Assembly: GCA_020536535.1 (NCBI GenBank)
Contig: JAHLWZ010000797.1
Location: forward strand, 89,623-153,622
DNA: 64,000 nucleotides
Source: Pelomyxa schiedti
Lineage: Eukaryota > Evosea > Pelobiontida > Pelomyxidae
Direction of reading: 5' to 3'
Every line of letters begins with the position of its first letter. Positions within the stretch are counted from its first letter, which is position 1. Positions 42,987-55,213 of the stretch are shown piece by piece. The position numbers were made by a program, and so were the translations under genes. Below the pieces are notes generated by a model, which searched no databases, was not told the DNA's origin, and worked only from the letters and a program-made list of their open reading frames with translations.

Positions 42987-45900
42987 TCAAGGATTTTTAG
43001 CCTTCATGGGAATTAGGGTGGGTGAACAGTATTTGGACCCACAAAAGTGACACCCACAAAAACTGCCACCACACCATTCGCAAGAACAATCATTGGTGCT
43101 GGGATAGTTCTCCGGATCTGGAGGTATTGGCTCCAGATCGAGTTCATCCAAAGTGGGCTTGATATAGTCCAAAAATGGAGCAGAGAGAACGGTGCCGAGG
43201 CACGTCATGGAATCCTGGTCATTGGAATTCAACCGCGAAAAAATCCTGCTCGCTCCCTTCTTTTGCTCCTCGGAAATGGCCTTGACTGCCGCGATGAACG
43301 TGGGTGCACTGGAGAAATGGCACGACCACTTGAGAATGTTTCCCAACAGGACAAACTGCATCTTCGGAAGCGCTGTCAGCATCGTGAGCAGAACCTGCTG
43401 CTCGCTCTCCGGTGATAATTTGAAGAGTTCGAAAATGAGCGATTTCGCACCGACGAAGTAACTGTGCACGTTATCGCCAACCAGATATTCGGTGATAAGC
43501 TTTTTGCAGTACCTGGCAGCGAACTGGTGGTGGGTCTTGGCCACCATGCACACCATTCCCGCCCACCCCTCCAAGAATTTATCCATGTGTATCGACGCAT
43601 CCGGTCCGAAAGGAGAGAAGTGCTCACAGAGATTTATCAGAAAATCGATGTCTCTCGTTGGATGTGCGCGGCACTCTGTGTTTGGTGGGTGGCTCGCTGA
43701 AAAAATGGCACCAAGGGCAGACAACAGGTGTTCACTCTCTTCATCCCCTCGTTGTAGGGCAGTGGTCGCACTGAGGTTTATATCATTCTCCAGCCTTGGA
43801 GAATAGAAAACGCTGTGGTGCTGAATCAGCTTGGAAATGAGGAGCACATGTCCGATTTCCAATGGACCTGAACAGTGTTGTTCCATGAACCGTGGAATTT
43901 GTCCAGTGGAGTGCAGGATTTTGGCCAACAGGTTTGCTGCGTGGCGGCGGTTGGACCCCCTTCCTTGCGTTATCACCCTTGTAATTGGTACCACCCATTC
44001 TGGGGAAGGAGCTCTGTCAAGTTTTTCAAGTACCTTCAACTGTTCCCCCAGAGTTTCATCAGCAATCCGGTCAAAAGGCGCAATTTTGGCGCTATCCACC
44101 AGGTTGGTCCGAGACAGTTCAGTTTTTGCTGTGTTCATCTCTACAATCTCAGATGCCAGCCCAATCGAGACTGTCCTCACATCCTCAATGACAGAGGCAA
44201 TCGTTTCATTGGGAACTATTTGCTTGATGTTCTCATTCATCGAACACCTGCCCATTACCACCACGATCGTGTTGCAGATGCTCAGTTTTGTACTTCTATC
44301 TTTCCCCTTCATGCAGTCCAGAAGGAAACCGAAAATCTTTGAAATGAGAGTTGGGGAACAGCACAGGCGAATAATCTCTGCCAGAACCCATTGCACGGTT
44401 GTCACTGAACTTGACTTTGTGTGAGGACGAGTCCACAGTGCGCTCCCTGGTGTTGGGTTGGTGAAAATCTTCGCCAAGATTCCCTCGGCACCCGCGGTTC
44501 TAATGCCTGGCCACAACTCGAGAACCCTTATGGTCGTGACGCACAACTTTCGCGTGACGACGTCGTCTGGAGCAATCGGCCCATGAAGGATTCCAATCGT
44601 TTCAAGAAGCGAGGGAGGTGTGGCTGCTGGTTCGGAAGAAGCCGCCCTTATCGACGACATGGCAGCAGCTCCAAACAGTTGGACTGCCCTGGCTCGAACC
44701 TTGGCTGACGGGTCCCTCCAGAGGATGTTTATGTCCTCCCTGGAGAGTGAATTGCTGCTGCTGCTGTGAACAAGGAGCGAGGCTGCATTGTATCGCACAC
44801 TTTCGTTGGAGTCACTCAAGAGTCCCCGAAGTTCCTGCAACATTTCAGCGGTGAACAAGTGCCGGTTGTTCCTCAGGAGATGACCCAGAGCTTTGGGAAG
44901 CGCGGGGTGCCTGTACTCCTTCCTGAGGGTTGTGACAAACTTTTGCAAATCAGTGGCCGGAATGACTGCAGGATGAGCGAGCACGACCGTTTTCCAAAAG
45001 AGCAACCCAATCGTCCCCAGTGCGTCGGATTTTTTGACGTGCTCCAGACAACAGCGCAGAAAGGGCTGGATCAGAGGCAAAATGAACTGGTACTTCAGTG
45101 TGACATCGTCCAATCTTTTCCAAGCTTTCGGAGTGACGATTTTGTGCTCGAGCTGTTGAACCATCGATGCCTGATTGAAATCCTGGCCCACAGTGCCCGC
45201 CAATTTGCGCTTGTATCTCTCTTGCCAGAACTCTGAGTTGTTGACTTGGAAGTGCCTCAAGACCGCACCGTTGAATTGGGGAATGAAACACTCTGGAATA
45301 TCCAGTTTATGACACTCTTTGATTTCGAAAACTTCAAAATCTCCAACGTCCGCTGCTGCGTCGTTGTTTTCCTTGATTTGCAACTTGAATTCCACCAGGG
45401 ATTCGCATTGAATGACGTGGACGCACTTGAGCAGTCTCCCTGACGTTATTTTCAGAGCCACCATTCCGGTGCACTCTTTGATGACGAGCACACGAAGCAT
45501 CGGAAATTTCCCTGTTATTTGTTGAATGTCGTTGCACCGCAGAATGTGAAGACTTTCGAGAGACAAGAAGAAGTCCGGCAAAGAATCCAAGGGGCACGAA
45601 TCAATCCTCAAGTGCACGAGTTTCTTCCACGATTGTTCCAAAAGATTCGCGAGAGAAGTTTTGCAATTGCCTGGAACACCAACGAGAGACAACTCGGTGA
45701 ATTGGTCCCCCTTTTCCATGCAATGTTGAAACAATGAAGGTGCCGCTTCGACAGCAGCACGGCCTGAAAATTTGGTGGTGTTCAGCAGGTTTTGCCTCTT
45801 CCACGCGATCCTAAGTCCACAAAAACCTTCGGTGACACCTTTTTCAAACTCTTTGAGGATTTGAAAAGCCTCCAAAAAATCTGAACAGATGTCGGTGATG

Positions 45901-48900
45901 GGGTAAGTGCCCAACTGTTCGAAGTTGTAAAGTTCATCGTCCTCCTGACTGTGTGTGTGAAACGGAGGCAACTGCTTGCTTGAAAGGCATGACCTGACGA
46001 TCGGAATTCTTTGAAACGAAGTCGAGCAGTCTACAGTCCACTCACCAGTGGCCACCGTGTAACACTTCCCCATCGCCGGGTCGAAGGCGTTCAACATATC
46101 TCTGTGAGTCCAGTCTTTCGTCTCGCTGCTGCTGCTCCTCAGGAGGTGTTGCAAGAACTGGAGCCGCTTCGCCAAGTTCGGCAGGTTGGAGATTTGCAGG
46201 AGAGATGTCATCTTGTGCTGTTCCATCAATGCTGGGAACCCTCCAAACAGTTCCTTGATCTTTCTGTCGTGGACCTGTATTTGCTCCCACCAATGTTGCA
46301 GAAGACGAGGCGGCTCCAGTTCCAAGAACGCGGAGATCACGTGTGGGTGCACCTTGAAGTTGCCGTCGAACATCTTGGGGAGACAAAAGATGTGGCTCCT
46401 CAATTGGCAAACCCCATCGCGGATCAGAGGGGTTGGCATGAAGGAATCCGTCAACTGTGACACGAGCCACCCGTCTTGTATCGACATATTCTCGGCAGAG
46501 TCCTTCTGTGGCTGAAGCAACAGTGTTTCGATCACCTTCCAAGAGAATGCCTTTGGGTGGAGAGTGCTCACCAATCGATCCGCGGATCCCCCCGTGTTGA
46601 CGGGGTCGCCTTTGGTGGGCATGAATAAAAACACAGGATATGGCTCTCGCGGGCGGTTTGGATGAACGATTCTTGCGAATATTGCTACGGTTCCGTGTCC
46701 ACTCAGCAGATACGTCAACTCGGCAGCCGCAAGTTGCCGCAATGGAAATGTGGGGTAAAACTTGATATGTGCTATCGGTTGCCCGTCGCTCTTTTGAATG
46801 AGCCTTGTCAGGGAGGAGGGGTTTCCTCGAATTGATCCATCTTCCTCAAACAACATAGCAGTATACTCGTCTTTCAAGTGAGTGGTTACACTCGTTCCCC
46901 TTGCGTTAATCCATGTGATCACTGCTTTGGTCGTGTCCAGTGGGGGTGGAGCAACAAGCTCAGACAGATGAGATTGGAGCAATGCTTTGGTAATATCCGT
47001 GGAGAGATGATACCCAATCGAATTGAGAGGCACGGACTCAAACCAGTTCTTGATTCGCGGAAATCTTCTGTGATCATAGAAGTGCTCGCTCAGTTTTCGG
47101 CGGTCTTCACAACTCAGTTTCCAATAATATTCCTCGAACTCCTCCAATTCGATCTCCTCATTGCAGAGCAGTTGGCAACAATCCCGCAGAATTTGCTCAA
47201 TGCACCGTGGATTGTTGCAGAAGGGACTTCGTTCGACGAGAGCCTTCAAGTTGATGCGAGTGTATTCAAGTTGGCTCATGAACGGCTGAGCCAGCACAAG
47301 GATTCCAGGATCGATCCGGATCGCATTCGAGAAGAGCGACACAAATGAATCCGTGTCTCGGCAATGACGGTATTTGGCAACGGCCAGATTGAGATCGAAC
47401 TCCGCGTCTTGATCATCGAAAGAGTCCGCAACCAGGGCCATTGCATAGTGCGCCACCGCATTTCCCCATTTCTGGACAAAAAGGAAGCTGTCCCCGCGAC
47501 TTTTGAGCAGGATGTACATGGGGAACGGAGAGGAGTCGGCGGCGCAAGAAGTGATGGAGGACCACTCTTCCGCTATTTTCAGTTGAAGCTGTTGAATGGC
47601 AACTTCGACTTGCTGAGTGCACTGCTGCTGCGTGTCCAACAGTGCTTTGTCGCACACGTGTTGAAGCCTGTAAAGCAGTTCCCTTCGCCTCGTTATGTCA
47701 TCGGAATATGCCAGCACGCGATAGTAATATTTCAGTTCCTGCGTGATCGAATCCGGCGCCCCGGAGACGGTTGTCACCCAGGCACTTGGCCGCGGGATGT
47801 GGGTGCTCACGTTTTGTGCGGACACGTCGCAATCGAACAGCGACTGGTTGTCGCGGTAAAACACGCAGAATTCTGGATAAACCTGCTCTTCAGGAACGCA
47901 GAACTCGTTCGAATCGAAGCAACTCTCGGGATCGAAGGCACCATTGGGCCCCCATGATGAATGGAATCCCCTTTCAGGCCCTTCCGCAAATTTGCGGCCT
48001 TTGTTTCTGTCGACATAGATATTCCCCAGTGTCACCCTGCAAATAAAAACAGCTTTCAAGTGGTTGCAGTTGTTTTCTGTGCAACTCTCGCACTTTGCGT
48101 AAGTCGCCACCTTCGCAAACGAATCTGACAAGTAAATTCCCCTGCCCAGCGCTCCATACCCCACTCCCGCTTTTCGTGTTGCAAACTTGGAGCTGAACCC
48201 TCCCATTGTGATTTTCTTCATCGTCGATTGTGATGTCCCGTGGAAGAGCCAACATTCTCCAACCGCCCGATTGAGCACGGGGAGGCCACCTTCGAGTTTA
48301 GCCTGCCAGCGTATCTGTGATGCTTGGGACTGTATTGTTCTTGCTCGCAAAGAGACGGAAATATCCCCCTTTTTCTCTTGGTACTGCTGCCATAATCTGG
48401 GGTTGTTCATCACCTTTATTTCGTGGATGGTGATGCTCTCGGCTTGCCCCAAGTGTGTCGGGGGCTGCCTTGTCTCCTCCTGCAAGAAATGGAGCAGGTT
48501 TCCTCCCTCGGCAGCTTTCTTGAGCCGGGAGAATTCAAAGTAAGTCGATTTATAAGTCTCTGTGTCACTTGTGCCGTGTATCAGATAAACCAGAACCTGC
48601 CAGAGCTTTTCACTGTTGGCGATGCTGCATACCGTTCCTAATGGAGGAAGCCAATTGGAATCTGTCACCCAGGTGCCTGGTGGGGGAGGCCACAAAGGTG
48701 AAAAGCTGCCTCCAGAGGCAATAACTTCATTGTAAAGGAATTCAGCAATCCAGGTTCTGTCCACCCTCACTGTCTCCGGAAAAGAGAAACCCAACTGAGT
48801 CCTCAGAGCCTCAAGAGACTCACCTTGCAAAATTTCAAGAGACCGGGGCACGGTCGCGGCCCTGATTGATCTGCACAAGCACAACTGGGAGCTTGTGAGT

Positions 48901-50074
48901 CCTTGAGTGTCTTCGAAATTGGAGTCGCAGAGTTCACTGTTGTTCAGAATGCTGCTTGTCAAGGTTGCAGCCTGCATGGATGCCCCAGAAAGCACGGCAC
49001 GTGAGAAATCCACACCAGAGAGGCAGGCGTAGCGGAACAGAGGGTTTTTCGCATTGAACATGGACATGTCAGCTTGGCTCAAGTTGGCCCAGTCAAATAT
49101 CACTTGATTTCCCTTGCCCCCTTGGAAGCTCGAGTTCATAAGTGAAGTCCCTGTGAAATCAGAGTGGTTGATCGTGCACCGACAGAAGTTTGTGTGATCC
49201 ATGCAACATCCAGAAAACTTCAACCACTTCAATTGTCTGTGGCCAGCAAAAGAAGTTCCGAAAAACGAGAGTCCGCTGAAAACGATGGGCCCGTGAGTGT
49301 TCCTCAGAGGCACCCCAGAGAAATTGCAGAAGGTGAAGTCGATGTGGACGCACTCACGCAGGGACCGGAAGTTGCTCAATCTCAAGGGGACGTCGTCAGA
49401 CTGAGGGTCCCTCCAAGAGCCCTGCCCCAAAATGTCGCAGGTGAAGTGGGCCCACGTGTCGTTGGGATCCCGCAGCGCGAGCGTGATGAGCAAGCTCAGG
49501 GCGTACTCCGACGTCGCCGCCAGGTCCGTCAGCCTGCCCCGCTCGTCTGGCGTCAGCTCCGAAATCGAGATGTGCTGCTTCTTGTTGTTGTTGTTGGCGG
49601 GGCCTCCTCCTCCGCCGCCCCACGTTGGAATCAGAGGAAGGGACACCCTCGAGATCAGGCCCGCGAGGAACAGATTGTCCTCGTATGACGATGCCGACGC
49701 GTTGGCGGGGCTGCTCGAGTCAGAGCGGGGGCGTCCCGGCGGCGTCGTCGGAGTCGCGGCGGCTGCTGCTGCCCCAACCGAAACTGACCTCGGGACAGAC
49801 GGAGACGGAGGGGGAGTGCCACTGGAAGGAGGCGGGGGCATCAGGCACTCGCGCAACTTGGTTTCGAAATTGAGCTTCCTCAGCGCCTTGATTCGGTACT
49901 GCCACAGCGGTTGGCCCTCATGCCTCAGGTTGCCCAACGCGAACGCGTTCAGCGGTTTGAAAAATTCGGCAAGCAACCTGCCAAGCTGGGAAAAACCGTA
50001 GGTAAGCGTATTTGTGTTGGTAAAAAAGCACGGTAGGGCGCGGGAAAAGGCCTCACCCTGATGGCGTTGTCCAT
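42987..50074 (-). CDS. Giant multidomain PARP (pentapeptide repeats, ART, kinase-like, LRR, HEAT, Cys-rich tail)
   Basis: Start MDNAIR (50074-50057), then a 71-nt intron and a single exon of nearly 7 kb, giving about 2,338 residues. In order: a helical N-terminus with a Pro/Ser/Gly linker; pentapeptide-like repeats around residues 220-390 (ANLSQADMSMFNA, SGVDFSRAVLSGASM); a PARP catalytic domain with H588 (LFHGTS), Y624 (GRGIYLSDS) and E700 (SNEFCVPEEQVYPE). The intact H-Y-E triad predicts ADP-ribosyl transfer, possibly polymer formation. Further on is a kinase-like module around 1,050-1,330 (K1081 in AHIKFYP, N1172 in QPQKDSAENM, LEPPRLLQHWWEQI). Leucine-rich strands lie at about 1,430-1,560 and HEAT/ARM repeats at about 1,670-2,290 (LLSDSNESVRYNAASLLVHS). 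The tail has many Cys/His (CSCEWCGGSFCGCHFCGSKY), possibly zinc-binding. No BRCT, WGR or macro domain was seen. The kinase-like call is inference. Confidence 0.85.
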
Positions 50075-50175
50075 TTCGATCGCGTCTTCTCACTTGGTTT
50101 CTTAACTTTTTGAGTTGGTTTTAAGTTTTTTTTGATGTTAAGAGAACGAGCTCCTTAGCAAAAAAGAAGGTGGTT
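50075..50175. other. Short tandem-gene gap (PARP promoter)
   Basis: 101 bp between the PP2C-like stop and the PARP ATG; T-rich at 50,125-50,135. It must include the promoter of the largest gene in the window. Confidence 0.35.
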
Positions 50176-53100
50176 TCAGTGCGAAAGTATTTCCATTTCT
50201 ACGGTACAGGAAGAGGTAGTGGAGGGGACGGGGCTCGGGGGTGGTGGGGGCTCTATCGTCGAGTGCTGTTGTTGTGGCAGCGGGGGCGGCGGGGGCAGGG
50301 ACTCGGCTGGTAGCTGTGGTGGTGGAATCGGAATGGAATCTGTGTAGTCAGGAGGGGGCGAGAGTGGGAGTGGTATTGGTTGCTGTTGTGGTAACAGCGG
50401 CGGTTCCGGTTGTACACTGGGGAATGGAATCGGTTGGATGCTGGCGAGTGACTGAGGTAGTGGGGGTGGTATGTCTTGGGGGATGGGGATTTCTGATGGA
50501 GGTGGCGGCGGGGGTGTCTGGAAGTCTTGCGGAGGCGGAATGTCTGGTGGCGGAGGCGGTGCAATGTCCTGTGGGGGTGGGGGAAGTAGAATTTCTTTCG
50601 GCGGTGGCGGTGGTGGTATGAGGAGTTCCTGTGGTGGAGGTGAGGGTGGAATTGCTATGTCCTGCCGATTTGGAAGCAGTATTACTACATCTGGAGGTGG
50701 GGGTGGAGCTGGTGTTTCTTGTGGAGGAAGGGGTACTGTGATGGTTTGTGCTGACCCTTGAAGTGCTCCGAGGTCTTGTGGAGGTGGTGACACACTGATT
50801 TGTGGAGGTGGAGGTACTGCAATTTCTTGTGGAGGTGGCACAATAATTTCCTGCGGAGGTGGTGTTGTGATTTCTGGTTGTGGTGGAACGGTTATTTCTT
50901 GTAGTGGGGGCGGCACTATTATCTCTTGCGATGAGGGTGGAACAGGAATTTCTTGTGGAGGTGGTTGTATACCTTGTGATGGTGGTCCAATTTCTTGGGG
51001 CGGTGGAATTTCTTGTGGTGGTGGGATGAACTGGCCTGGAGGTGGAGGAATTTCTTGTGGTGATGGAATATTTGAGGTGCTCACAGGTGGTGGAATCTGG
51101 ACAGCGGAAGAAGGCGGTTTTTGAATGTCATTTGCTGGAGGAGGTATATCAAAATTGTCATAAACAGATCCCTGCATTACGGTTAATTCGCTGTTGACTT
51201 GCAATTACTGTTTTTCGGTACCACAAGTCCATCCAGAGAATTTGAGCGCGGTTTGTGGTGTATAACAGGTAATTCCTGTGCTACTGGAGAGTGGCTAGGT
51301 AGCTTTACATATTGTTACCGGTAGAAAAAAAGGGATAACGCACTGTTCGTTGTTGTCCCAGTCTGGAAGGGCTCGGGCTTAATGAGGTACTGGACTTATA
51401 CCAATTGCATGAGGTATCACAGAGTTTGCCTGGGTTGTGTATATGTGGAGTGGATGAAGTTGTAGTGGCAGAAGTGTGTAATAGATGAGTAGGTGACTGT
51501 GCTTGCGGATGCAATGGTTTGAAGGATGTACATTTAGCTGGTAAGTTGGATGATGTGGTGGTTGCTTCCTGTTGTCAAATTAAACTAACGCACTTAACAG
51601 GGATTCGTACTAATTGTATTTTACCAACACGAAAGCACAACATTGAACAGTGATCCATTTTTCCTGAAGAAAGATTACATTGCTGGAAATTCCTGACTCG
51701 CTCGTACCAGGGTAAAGTTGGTAGTTTGAGGGAAGCCGGTCCCCAGTTTTTTGTTCCATAAATTGTCTGCTACTTGTTGTAGTCTCGAAACAGTGTTGGC
51801 GCAGGATATTACAGAGATCCTGAGGACAAGTTGACTTATTGAAACATTGCTGCAGATACTGGAGTGAATAATTCATCTGTAAAATGTGAGTATTGGTAAA
51901 ACTGAATAACTACTTTAATTTGCGTGATATCCTCTGGTGTATAGTCATCCCAGGAGGTTTTAGACGGGTCTGGGCCCCCAGCGTTCTGAAGATTATTTTT
52001 GATTGTGTTGGGTCAAGCTTTGGGTTTTACCTGTGGTTGCAATCCTAAAATTTGGGGATCGAGGTTGTCATGTATCCCATCGGATACCATTAGAATCCAG
52101 TCGTCCTCAACGCAAGGAATACAAAACACCTTGGGAAAATGAACGAAATATAAGTAGATTAAAATCCAACTGCAAGATTTCGGGTATCAGGGAGTCCATT
52201 TTTATAAGGGCCCAGCCTTCCACCACAATCTCCTGCAGCAAGGGTATTGAGGCGGTGTTTACGTGTCACATCAACGACAGTATTGCCGTTACTTGTTTGA
52301 ATACAGAAAACCTGAATATGGTTGATAAGAGTGCCGGGATATGACGTAAGTAACTTTACAGTCTCCTATAGCACAGCAAACAAATTGAAAGGGATGCTTC
52401 TCCTCTTTGTTTTCCACAAGAATTCCCCCCAGGATGGTAGTAGTCCCAGCCTCCCACCACGCATCCCCAAAGCCCTCTAAAATCTAACAAGATTCCATCG
52501 GCAACGGGATTCATTTAGAGCAGATCAAACCTTGTAATGAGCAGCAGAAAAAGCATTCAACATTAAAAACCCTAGTTCACGGGTATTGTCGACTGTCCCT
52601 TGGTGCTCATCTACATATTTCAAAAAAGTTTCACATGCATGATGAGCAGCGTTTCGTGAAGGGACGCCCCAATTGCCTATTTGAGAAAGTAAACGTAAAA
52701 TTAGACCACAGAGATAAAGCATACAGCCATCTGCCACACACGCAACAGTTCTGTTTTGGTAAAACTGAAGACCAATGCAATCACACACTGGGTCACCATA
52801 CCGGGTCGAATCCTAGAATATGAAAGAAAAATTGAGGCCAAAGACAGAAAGCAAATAATGCTCACAGGCAATATTGGATATGTGCTGAATATTTGAGTTG
52901 CAAGTGTTCCTTGAATGTAAAAACAGTTATCAACGTCGCTTTCAACAGTTGGAAGTAGCAAAGACAACACTGGATCGCCACTTGGGTGGCGAAGTGTATA
53001 CCTAATTGGTGTAAATTAGCTCAACGCACATCGCGAGTGAAAATAACCGTGGAAATTTGCTGGTAAACTCTTTAAGAAGTACATTATCAGGAGAATAATA

Positions 53101-53552
53101 TAAATCCCGTTGGCCATGCTTTTTTGAGACTGTCATTTGGTGGGTAATAGACAAACAAGGGAAAGACTGACACACATAAGTGGACATGGCGCAAACTCCA
53201 AACTCTGTTGTGAAACAATAAATATGGGAAAGGTCAGGTACTTCAAGAGGAACACTAACTTTTTTTTGTCATCATCAGAACGCCCTCTGGTTCTAGCGAG
53301 ACACGACGAGGATGTGCTCGACGAGTGACGGTGACCCAGTGTTCTGGACGCGGAAAGCGACAGAGTGGGTAACGCACTAGCGGATCTTGGTGGTATCTTG
53401 TTACTTGTGCGCGGTTTTTCGCTATGTTCACTCCCACTTGTACTGTGGCCACTGCCACTTGTGCTCTTGTTGTTGCCGTCGGCGCCATGGTTGTCGGCGT
53501 TTTCGTCAGTGCTTTTAGTGTCGCCTTTACCGCTGTTGTTGGTAGTACTCAT
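50176..53552 (-). CDS. PP2C-like phosphatase with a long PPPQEI-repeat C-terminus
   Basis: The ATG at 53552 (MSTTNNSGKG) opens a Ser/Asn-rich leader. The PP2C-like core is spread over small exons. VCDCIGLQFYQNRTVACVAD is followed by the G of the metal-site 'ADG', then NWGVPSRNAAHHACETFLKY. GTTTILGGILV and CCAIGDCK come next. WILMVSDGIHDNLDPQILG is the second Asp-Gly site, and KMDHCSMLCFRV is the final 'DH/DN' type motif. Metal-binding Asp residues are present, so Ser/Thr phosphatase activity is plausible. The last exon (50,176-51,204) encodes about 340 residues made almost only of PPP(Q)EI-like repeats and poly-Pro, ending TVEMEILSH. That tail could bind profilin, SH3 or WW domains. Introns at 52,000-53,100 are only approximately placed. 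Confidence 0.72.
50220..51150 (-). repeat. Degenerate tandem array coding for PPPQEI / PPPQDI units
   Basis: On the minus strand there are dozens of degenerate 15-24-nt units of the type CCA-CCT-CCA-CAA-GAA-ATT, encoding PPPQEI, PPPPQDI and variants. Units differ at third positions and in proline number, so the array is old or under coding constraint rather than freshly amplified. Confidence 0.75.
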
Positions 53553-53926
53553 GGTAGCCACGAATTAGCAAATCCAAATGAGATCTGTCGTAGTAGTGGC
53601 CGTCCCCCGTTTGTCGTCACAAGATCTTGCGTTCCACTGCAAACCGCCTTTGCGTTCGTACGCCAACTTAAATAAACAAAGGCAAAGCTGTTTTGATGGT
53701 CATCAATTGTATGCAGTTCCCGTAACCAGATTGACATCCCGTAACACCAAAAACAAAAAAAAAAAAAAATAATTCACGTACGCGAATGTACCTCGTTGAG
53801 AAAGTTTTTTTTTTGGGTAGAGTTCACGTGTTCAATGCTTCGGTGGATGAATGTATGTGTTTGTTGCGTGAATGTTCTTTTGATTGAATGAGTGATTGAT
53901 TGGGGTGGTGTGAGTGATATCTACAA
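53553..53926. other. Intergenic gap between PP2C-like and TPM-RING genes
   Basis: These 374 bp contain the PP2C promoter and the 3' end of the TPM-RING gene. An A-tract lies at about 53,753-53,769. No gene, RNA or repeat recognised. Confidence 0.45.
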
Positions 53927-55174
53927 TCACCAGGAGCTGCCATGCCCACCTCCACCATAACTACCTCCACCACCAAAGGAACTTGAAGAACCACTGCTGG
54001 CGGGTGCGTTTATGGCTTGGAATACTCTGTGAGAAATGTTACTTATTTGGTGAGTTTGTTGGTTGTTTGTTTGCGATTGGGAACGAGAAGGGCATACGGG
54101 TCTGTGGTGAATGATGCTCTTGGGTTTGTAGTCCATGTGTTGAGTAGGGCCTGTTCCACAGGGTGAATTGAAATCTAAATTGAGGGAAAAAGGTACAGTG
54201 TTGATAATTCTTGGGTACCGCATGTGAATAGAATTCAATCTGAAAGCCACTTCTTGATCCACCATATGCTCTGCTTCGCCTGATTTGAGTTTTAGACTCT
54301 TGTTCCCTTCTTTCTTCTTGCTACTTACTCTTGGTATTAGGAGCCTCACCAGTATTAACATCAGTTCTACATATTGGGCATCCACGGTTGGTTTGGGTCC
54401 AACGTGTAATGCAAGACTAAAAGGAAAAATGTAACCACAAAAAGGATGCAACCAGTGGTACTTTGCAAAACTTGTGTCCGCATATAAGGATTTCAGACTG
54501 CGATGTTGGTTTGAAATCTTCGAGGCATATAGGGCAAGACGTTGCAGCAAATCGTTCCGCTTTTTTCAGTGCAGTCTCTCTATCCCGTTCTAGGCGTTCC
54601 AAGTGCCGGTGGCATCGGCTATAGTCAGATGGCATGAAGAATCTGTTGGTGAATGTGTCAGTCAAACAGTAACTTTTGCATAACAATACTTTATAAGAGC
54701 AATAACAACAAAGAAACCAATGATCACCCAGCCCCACTTATCAAAGAAATTGGATTTTCCTTTCAACAGAATTTCATGTATTTTCCATGCTGCCACCTTG
54801 CAAGATATTTTTAGGGGATGCCTAAGTTACTATTATGTTACCGCAACCGCTTCATCATATTTCTCAGCTTTCAGGAGGGGTCTGGCGAGTTCGAAGACTG
54901 CATCGATTGCATTCTCGGTCATTACCTTTTTTGCACCAGCACCTGTGAAATGAGAAAAGACCTCCACCGTGTGATTATACACTAACCTGTCGAAATGTGG
55001 ATAACCCTGTCTTGGATAGATACAAACAGAAGAACACCGTTGTTGCAATCTTTGTTTCCCACACCCCACTTATCCATAATTCTATTTGATACCAATGCCG
55101 CTTGCTCGATAGCATTCCTAGGAGCAGGTTCCATCGCAGAAACAACCAGGACACCAAGTTCATAGCCAGCTTTC

Positions 55175-55213
<39 letters not shown>

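Noticed and set aside
42987-50093. PARP start at the upstream non-ATG-like frame (MRRRDRNGQ)
   Set aside because: The upstream stretch is the first exon plus intron read in the wrong frame. Splicing MDNAIR to LGRLLAEF gives a cleaner start at 50074.
50241-51124. Plus-strand Gly/Val/Ser-rich frames
   Set aside because: They are the reverse complement of the PPPQEI array in the PP2C-like gene.
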